From contig NZ_JAHKQL010000022.1 in NCBI RefSeq assembly GCF_018861005.1, positions 1 to 39,123 of the forward strand: a DNA stretch of 39,123 nucleotides. The letters are read 5' to 3'. The DNA is from Polaribacter vadi (lineage in GTDB: Bacteria > Bacteroidota > Bacteroidia > Flavobacteriales > Flavobacteriaceae). Position numbers and translations under genes: made by a program. The notes under the pieces are model-generated. The model made no database searches. It saw only the letters and a program-made list of their open reading frames with translations, and was not told where the DNA came from. Shown here in pieces: positions 34,901 to 39,123 of the stretch (positions are counted from its first letter, which is position 1; every line of letters begins with the position of its first letter).

Positions 34901-36685
34901 TTTACTTATAAAGAGGCTTTATCATTTGTGCCTCCAATTGCAGATGCAGGAGTAAATGTTTCTGTAGTATTACCAAGTACAACTGCAATTTTAGATGGTT
35001 CTGCCAGTAATGATCCTGAAGGAGAAATAATTACATATAATTGGGAGCAAATTTATGGACCATCTTCTATTTCTTTTAATGATAAAACAATAGCATCACC
35101 TAGTATTTCTAATTTAATTGAAGGTGTATATAAATGTAAATTAACAGTTAACGATGGCACTTATTCAGCAAATGATGAGGTATTAGTTTTGGTTTCAAGT
35201 GGAGGTAATATAAACCCTACAATATCAATAACTTCTCCAAGTAATAATACATCTTTTAAAGAAGGTGAAGATATTACAATCTCTGTAACTGCAACAGATT
35301 TAGATGGTACAGTTACTTTAGTCGAATTTTTTAATGGAACTACAAAATTAGGAGAAGACACTTCAGCTCCTTTTAGTTTTAGTTGGATGGAAGCAAGTAT
35401 TGGAACTCACAAAATTACGGCAATTGCTACAGATAATTTAGGAGCACAAACAATATCCGAAGAAATTAGTGTTGATGTATCTGATGAAAAATCTTGTACA
35501 GAAATATCTACAGAAGCTCAACAAGGAGCATTTTCTGAAGGTTATGAAGTTACTTTTGAAACGATTGGTGCAAGTGTAACCATAACTTTTAAATTATTAG
35601 ATACTGATAAAGTAGGTGTAGTTGCATATTTATGGCAGCAAACACCATTTATCGAATCTGAATTTGATCAAACAGATGGTTTAAGTTTTTCTAAAACAAT
35701 TAGTGGTTTAACATTAGGAGAAACTATAACTTATGGATGTAAGTTTGCATATTCAGGTGGTTTGTCTGCAACAAAATATTTCGATTATGTTGTTGGTAGC
35801 AGCTGTAATGGAAGCTCTTCTGATACTATTGCTCCTGAAAATTTTACAGCATCTTTAGGTGCAATCACTGGAAATTCTGTAGAAATTTTATTAAATGCAA
35901 CCGACAATTCTGGTAAAGTTGTTTATGAAGTTACTTATAATAACAATACAGTTTCTGAAAATGGCGATTCTGGAGTTCAAAAATCTATTATTATTACAGG
36001 TTTAAATCCTGAAACTTTATATTCTTTTAGTATTGCAGCAAAAGACCTTTCAGGTAATGAAGCAGTAAATAATTCTATACAATTACAAGCTACAACTACC
36101 TCAGATACTAATTCAGAATGTGCAGGGACTTCTAATGAATCTGTAGAAGGTTCTTTTTCATTAGGTTATAATTATGAGTTTACTACAAACGGAACAGATG
36201 TAACTTTTACTTTTGAGTTATTAGATGATGAAAAAGTTGGGGTTGTAGCATTTTTGTGGCAACAATCTCCGTTTTCAGAAACTCAAATGGATTTAGTTTC
36301 TGGTAAAAAATTCACCAAAACATTAGGTGGGTTTTCAAATGGACAAACTATAAATTATGCCTGTAAGTTTGCTTTTGCAGGTGGTTTAGCTGTAACTAAA
36401 TATTTTTCTTACACAGTTGGTAATGTATGTACTTTAAATATAGAAAATAATGTGTTAGCAGAATCTTTAGAGTTTTATCCAAATCCGGTAAAAAGCATCT
36501 TAAATGTAAAAGCTATAAAACAGGATATTTCTAAGATCGAAATCTATTCAGTATTAGGTAAAAAAATGAAAGTGTTTACTACCAATCTTACTAAAATTGA
36601 TGTAGAAGATTTGTCAAGTGGTTTGTATTTGATAAAAGTTTTTGCTGATGATTTAAGTTATACTACAAAATTTATTAAAGAATAA
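31931..36685 (+). CDS. Modular GH81 endo-beta-1,3-glucanase (laminarinase), T9SS-secreted
   Basis: 1584 residues. Signal peptide 1-24. The GH81 domain covers about 30-735, with the acid candidate D442 in NDHHFHWGYF and the E517-x3-E521 pair in ESTSESMQFA, the spacing I recall for GH81 catalytic residues. Then come an Ig-like domain (757-833), a CBM6 (846-992, WNGAGEWMEYTV), a PKD domain (1000-1085) and a second Ig-like domain (1090-1185). An unassigned module (1189-1292), an FN3 domain (1297-1393), a second copy of the unassigned module (1397-1500) and a type A T9SS sorting domain (1504-1584, FYPNPV...GLYLIKV) complete it. It should cut internal beta-1,3 bonds of laminarin at the cell surface or outside. 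No SusCD pair adjoins. It stands alone between two terminators. Confidence 0.95.
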   Translation: MYIKLRIKLLKLFLFVFTTTLFSQTTQVGSGSYTTSFPGTDIAGRNGFPSGSPQLTGNALGKPVPTNDWWSKLVKENHADNLFNYPMTMKTINTGLIVTYIPSGVIGDSAPIEVGLQGLSTDKATVSDYSDWTVTMNWKDDDNELNVTSGIGMPFLYYEKDADDVVQIKVNSGSTTINNELLIIENASDGQDFVFYAPTGSSWLQSGTTFTSTLNGKTYWSMAMLPQNTSNVSAVAQDLKKYAFVFPTNTTTAWSYNESNSKLATTFSVTSDVKEGTETKMLLGLLPHQWYNTSSNSPVPSAYSYNSVRGELKMLEGNSFTVENTFKGILPTIPYLANYSTGFSPAELDAKISQIENDGLATWTDSYNEGQMLNRLVQTARIADQTGNISARDKMIATVKERLEDWLSFESGEKAFLFYYNDTWSAMLGYPSGHGQDTNINDHHFHWGYFIHAAAFMEQFEPGWSVKWGGMINTLISDAASFDRNDTKFPFLRNLSPYAGHSWANGFASFPQGNDQESTSESMQFASSLIHWGTITENDEIRDLGIYIYTTEQTAVEEYWFDVYDRNFASSQQFSLVSRVWGNSYDNGTFWTSDIAASYGIELYPIHGGSFYLGHNQEYAQKLWTEISQNTGILSKEDNDNLWHDTYWKYLSMSNPQEAVNLYNAYPERNLKFGISDAQTYHWLHSVNALGVVDVSITADYPIASAFKQNGENTYVAHNYSDTEIIVTFSDGFQLTVPANQMRTSKDVNVSGVLTSDFKQAFPNGSVNLSVTVSENSVTKVEFFDGEISIGEGITAPFEFKAQNLTLGVHGFYAKVFVGNEFNVTNNVEVQVGEQVSYVGSPHIIPGEIEAGFYDKFEGGIGQNIAYVDTSIGNNGDFRTEENIDAAIVNGEGATVGWNGAGEWMEYTVDVQTAGVYDLSFRYASGNENGGGPFYFEVDGNKISPDISVDYTSDWDVWQTKNVTDIQLTKGENILRLFIENGEFNLGKMTFTYKEALSFVPPIADAGVNVSVVLPSTTAILDGSASNDPEGEIITYNWEQIYGPSSISFNDKTIASPSISNLIEGVYKCKLTVNDGTYSANDEVLVLVSSGGNINPTISITSPSNNTSFKEGEDITISVTATDLDGTVTLVEFFNGTTKLGEDTSAPFSFSWMEASIGTHKITAIATDNLGAQTISEEISVDVSDEKSCTEISTEAQQGAFSEGYEVTFETIGASVTITFKLLDTDKVGVVAYLWQQTPFIESEFDQTDGLSFSKTISGLTLGETITYGCKFAYSGGLSATKYFDYVVGSSCNGSSSDTIAPENFTASLGAITGNSVEILLNATDNSGKVVYEVTYNNNTVSENGDSGVQKSIIITGLNPETLYSFSIAAKDLSGNEAVNNSIQLQATTTSDTNSECAGTSNESVEGSFSLGYNYEFTTNGTDVTFTFELLDDEKVGVVAFLWQQSPFSETQMDLVSGKKFTKTLGGFSNGQTINYACKFAFAGGLAVTKYFSYTVGNVCTLNIENNVLAESLEFYPNPVKSILNVKAIKQDISKIEIYSVLGKKMKVFTTNLTKIDVEDLSSGLYLIKVFADDLSYTTKFIKE
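35495..35806 (+). repeat. Copy 1 of a duplicated 104-residue module in the GH81 protein
   Basis: Residues 1189-1292 begin and end with Cys and contain a third Cys (YGCKF). Core motifs are VTITFKLLD, DKVGVVAYLWQQTPF and GGLSATKYFDY. The pattern of alternating hydrophobic strands suggests a small beta-sandwich. By hand alignment it is about 55-57 per cent identical to copy 2. I cannot assign it to a CBM family. Confidence 0.8.
36119..36430 (+). repeat. Copy 2 of the duplicated 104-residue module in the GH81 protein
   Basis: Residues 1397-1500 have exactly the same length as copy 1, with terminal Cys at both ends and an internal Cys (YACKF). Core motifs are VTFTFELLD, EKVGVVAFLWQQSPF and GGLAVTKYFSY. 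It sits just before the T9SS tail, separated from copy 1 by an FN3 spacer. Confidence 0.8.
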
Positions 36686-36705
36686 AGTTTAGTAATTATT
36701 TAATG

Positions 36706-36740
36706 AAAAAACCGTTTAGAGATTCTCTAAACGGTTTTTT
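36706..36740 (+). terminator. Terminator of the GH81 gene (CCGTTTAGA type)
   Basis: A perfect 16-bp stem (A6-CCGTTTAGAG / CTCTAAACGG-T6) with a 3-nt loop lies 20 bases after the stop codon. It is symmetric enough to act both ways. Confidence 0.9.
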
Positions 36741-36929
36741 GTCTTTTATTATTTCTGCTTAATTTGGTATCAGTTTTTCTTTTAGTTAATGAAAATAATT
36801 ACGTGTAAATAACTTTAAACCTAAGTGTTTACATGAATTACAAATCAACTTTTAAAAAATAATTTTATTTTTTTGCGACACTTTTAAAATTTTTCCGTTC
36901 TTAAAGTGTAAACAAGCTTAACCAACCTT

Positions 36930-37451
36930 TTGAATACTAAACAACTCATAAAACAATGCCAACTGAATAATTATTCAGCACAATTACAAGTGTATAATGC
37001 TTATAAAAATATGATGTTTGGTGCTGCTGTTAGAATTTTAAAGAGTAAAGAAGAAGCAGAAGATGTTGTACAAGATTGTTTTATAAAAGGTTTTAAAAAG
37101 ATACATCAACTTAAAGAAGATGCTAATTTAGGAGCTTGGTTAAAAAGAATTGTGGTTAACAAATCTTTAGATGTTATTAAAGAGAAAAAAAAGATTGTTT
37201 GGGTTGATGAAATTTTGACTTTAGAAGATGTTGTAGCAGAAGAAAATGAAGTTACAGATGCTATTTCTATCGATTTTATAAAGAATTGTATACATCAACT
37301 TAAAGAAAAATACAGTATTATTTTAACGCTCTATTTAATTGAAGATTATAACCATAGAGAAATTGGTGAGCTTTTAAATATTAAAGAAAGCACAGTCAGA
37401 AATCAATATAAAAGAGGAAAACAACAACTTTTATTATTGATAAAAAAATAA
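36930..37451 (+). CDS. ECF-type RNA polymerase sigma factor
   Basis: 173 residues. Sigma region 2 (about 8-75) reads LIKQCQLNN, FGAAVRILKSKEEAEDVVQDCFIKGFKKI and LGAWLKRIVVNKSLD. Region 4 (about 115-170) has YSIILTLYLIEDYNHREIGELLNIKESTVRNQYKRGK, its helix-turn-helix. The start is TTG at 36930. The frame is open only from 36912 and holds no earlier ATG, and the first ATG (residue 28) would cut region 2. It is the first gene of a three-gene operon (6- and 4-base gaps) with a membrane-anchored HEAT-repeat protein, probably its anti-sigma factor, and a DUF4097-like exported protein. It probably responds to an envelope signal. Confidence 0.93.
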   Translation: MNTKQLIKQCQLNNYSAQLQVYNAYKNMMFGAAVRILKSKEEAEDVVQDCFIKGFKKIHQLKEDANLGAWLKRIVVNKSLDVIKEKKKIVWVDEILTLEDVVAEENEVTDAISIDFIKNCIHQLKEKYSIILTLYLIEDYNHREIGELLNIKESTVRNQYKRGKQQLLLLIKK

Positions 37452-37457
37452 AAAAGA

Positions 37458-38069
37458 ATGAAACTTAAAGATTATATACAAGAGCATAATAATGATTTTA
37501 ACAATGAAACAATGTCTAAAAATGCGGATGTTTCTTTTGAAAAATTATTAAAACAAAAATTGCATCAACCTAAAAAACAAAAGGTTATTTCTATAAAATT
37601 TATTTCTATAGCTGCTAGTGTTGTAATTGTTTTTTCTGTTGGATTTTGGTATTTAAATCAAGAAAAAATAGATATAGCACAACAACAGTTAATGGCAAGT
37701 TTAGATGCAGAATCTGCAGGAGAACGTTTAGAAGGCGTTTATGCTTTTAATGATGAGTATAAAAAAGAAGATAGAAGAATCATTAATAGATTGATAGAAA
37801 TTATACATAAAGATGAAAATGCAAATGTAAAAATTGCAACAATAGATGCGCTTTTACAGTTTCCATCTAACGAAAAAATTAGAACAAATTTAATCCAGGC
37901 ATTAGAAAAAGAAAACAAGCCTTTAGTACAAATAAAATTAATTAAAGCTTTAAGTATTTTAAGAGAAAATCGCGCAAATAAACCTCTTGAAAGAATTATA
38001 AATGATGAACAAACTTACCCAATAGTTAAAAATAATGCAACATTAGCTATGGTAGAAATTAAAAAATAA
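37458..38069 (+). CDS. Single-pass membrane protein with HEAT repeats, candidate anti-sigma factor
   Basis: 203 residues. A polar N-terminus (1-44) should be cytosolic. One transmembrane helix (about 46-65, FISIAASVVIVFSVGFWYL) follows, and the rest (70-203) is helical repeats of the HEAT type outside the cytoplasm (IHKDENANVKIATIDALLQF, LVQIKLIKALSILRE, YPIVKNNATLAMVEI). Position, 6 bases after the ECF sigma gene, and topology match anti-sigma factors. No zinc-binding HxxxCxxC is present, so the inhibitory domain would be non-canonical. The role is inferred from context only. Confidence 0.82.
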   Translation: MKLKDYIQEHNNDFNNETMSKNADVSFEKLLKQKLHQPKKQKVISIKFISIAASVVIVFSVGFWYLNQEKIDIAQQQLMASLDAESAGERLEGVYAFNDEYKKEDRRIINRLIEIIHKDENANVKIATIDALLQFPSNEKIRTNLIQALEKENKPLVQIKLIKALSILRENRANKPLERIINDEQTYPIVKNNATLAMVEIKK

Positions 38070-38073
38070 AACA

Positions 38074-39084
38074 ATGAAAACAATAAAAATAGTATTCATT
38101 TTCGCTTTGTCAATTCACTTTTTAAAGACAAATGCCCAAGAGAAAACAATAAAATTCAGCAAAGGAACTTTAAAAATTTGTTCTTCTAAAAATTTTCAAA
38201 TTGAAGGTTATGATGGAACTGAAGTTGTTATAAAAAGTTTGCACATTAAAAGAAATTCTATAAATACTGTTAGTTATAATATTAGTGGTTCTGGTTATCC
38301 AGGAACTTATGCTATGCAATCTAATAGTAAAGGGAATAACAGTGTTTCTATTTCTAGAAATAATGCTAGAAATTTAGCAAGGGTTAATGGGTTTCAATCC
38401 ACAACAGGAAATTCAAATGATTCTGTTATAAAGAACAATATTTTCTTTTTTAATAATGATGGTAATAGAAAAAAAGGTTTGAAGAAGTTAGGTAAGAAAA
38501 ATGAAAATTCAGACTTAGGTATTTATTTTATTATCGAAAAAAATGGTGATGAATTAGTTTTTAAAGACAATAATGAAGAGCAATTAGTTATGTTGAGTAA
38601 TGAAAGTTATGTGATAAAAATTCCGAATTCTATTAAATTAAATTGGCAAACCAACAATTGCAAAGATATAGATAATAATAGAGGACAGCATCGTTTTTTT
38701 AACTCAAAACCTTCTAGTTTATCAAATTTTAATGGAGAAGTAGAAATTTCATCAACCTTAAATAATACAAAGTTAAAAGATGTTACTGGGCCAGTTTCTA
38801 TAAATACAATTGGTGGTAATGTTACTATTGAGTTTGATAAAAAGACACCACAAAAATTGTATTCTATCTATTCTAACAACGGATTTATAGATATAACACT
38901 ACCAACAAATTCAGATATAAAATTAGATGCAACAGGAAGAGAAATTTTTAGTGATATTGATTTTAAAATAGAAGAAGAAACAGAAGAACGAGATTTACAG
39001 ATTATGAAATTAAAACTGAATAGTGGTAAAGTAAAAATGAAATTGAATGCCAATTTGGGTAATATTTATTTGAGAAAAAAATAA
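38074..39084 (+). CDS. Exported DUF4097-type beta-helix protein
   Basis: 336 residues with a signal peptide (MKTIKIVFIFALSIHFLKTNAQ). The mature part starts with GTLKICSSKNFQIEGYDGTEVVIKS and later shows repeated short strands (FNGEVEISSTLNNTKLKDVTGPVSINTIGGNVTIEF, IYSNNGFIDITLP, LNSGKVKMKLNANLGNIYL). This is the tandem beta-strand pattern of DUF4097 putative adhesin/beta-helix proteins. The Ser/Asn-rich insert at about residues 70-130 is probably disordered. It is the third gene of the sigma operon, 4 bases after the HEAT gene. It could be the sensor or the envelope effector of the system. Confidence 0.82.
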   Translation: MKTIKIVFIFALSIHFLKTNAQEKTIKFSKGTLKICSSKNFQIEGYDGTEVVIKSLHIKRNSINTVSYNISGSGYPGTYAMQSNSKGNNSVSISRNNARNLARVNGFQSTTGNSNDSVIKNNIFFFNNDGNRKKGLKKLGKKNENSDLGIYFIIEKNGDELVFKDNNEEQLVMLSNESYVIKIPNSIKLNWQTNNCKDIDNNRGQHRFFNSKPSSLSNFNGEVEISSTLNNTKLKDVTGPVSINTIGGNVTIEFDKKTPQKLYSIYSNNGFIDITLPTNSDIKLDATGREIFSDIDFKIEEETEERDLQIMKLKLNSGKVKMKLNANLGNIYLRKK

Positions 39085-39103
39085 ATCAAATTCTTTAAAG
39101 AGT

Positions 39104-39123
39104 AAAAAATCCGTTTAGAAATT
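39104..39123 (+). terminator. Left half of a CCGTTTAGA-type terminator, cut by the window end
   Basis: AAAAAATCCGTTTAGAAATT, 20 bases after the DUF4097 stop, repeats the left arm of the folE terminator exactly over 18 bases. The right arm lies beyond the window. Confidence 0.6.

Noticed and set aside
31931..36685. Polysaccharide utilisation locus around the GH81 gene
   Set aside because: No SusC-like TonB receptor, SusD lipoprotein or second glycan-active enzyme lies beside it, and terminators isolate the gene on both sides.
1..39123. tRNA, rRNA, CRISPR arrays, prophage or transposase genes
   Set aside because: I looked for TPsiC-arm-like motifs, regular spacer-repeat patterns and integrase or transposase motifs and found none.

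Overview
The window is AT-rich DNA that looks like the chromosome of a marine member of the Flavobacteriaceae (Bacteroidota), possibly close to Polaribacter or Tenacibaculum. The genus is inference. The evidence is the gene families present: T9SS-sorted laminarinase, 7TM-AraC regulator, formylglycine sulfatase lipoprotein, leuC-leuD-leuA2-leuB order and a CCFTGDL-type ArsR. Promoter-like TAnnTTTG boxes, weak ribosome binding sites and A/T-flanked palindromic terminators agree. I see no rRNA, tRNA, CRISPR, insertion sequence or prophage.

Left part (1-7.4 kb, mostly minus strand): a small membrane protein; an N-terminally truncated MFS carrier overlapping an aldo/keto reductase; a large FAD/Fe-S D-2-hydroxyacid dehydrogenase of the YdiJ type; and an arsR - thioredoxin-like - ArsP-type permease operon with two matching candidate ArsR operators.

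Middle part (7.6-20.9 kb): an exported M14 carboxypeptidase, a 52-residue YqaE/Pmp3 protein, a minus-strand run (TPR lipoprotein, YfiT, Mpo1-like, CsaA), a sulfatase lipoprotein, a decayed Fic gene, a HAD phosphatase, and the cluster leuC-leuD-leuA2-leuB. The LeuA-like enzyme has the pyruvate-pocket residues I recall from Leptospira citramalate synthase. The cluster may therefore make 2-oxobutyrate for isoleucine as well as serve leucine synthesis.

Right-middle part (20.9-31.7 kb): an M28 peptidase, rdgB with a FecCD/ATPase importer pair that lacks a binding protein, a 7TM-AraC regulator with a 20-bp-spaced repeat upstream, and housekeeping genes (rlmH, nadC, a pentapeptide protein, a YihY protein, hisS, folE). 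Several intergenic gaps hold hairpin-forming repeats.

Right end (31.9-39.1 kb): a 1584-residue GH81 endo-beta-1,3-glucanase (laminarinase) with Ig, CBM6, PKD and FN3 modules, a duplicated 104-residue Cys-bounded module I cannot assign, and a T9SS tail. It is followed by a tight three-gene operon: ECF sigma factor, membrane-anchored HEAT-repeat protein, DUF4097-type exported protein. The duplicated module and this operon are the best candidates for under-described biology. The folE and GH81 terminators and the last bases of the window share the same CCGTTTAGA hairpin arm.
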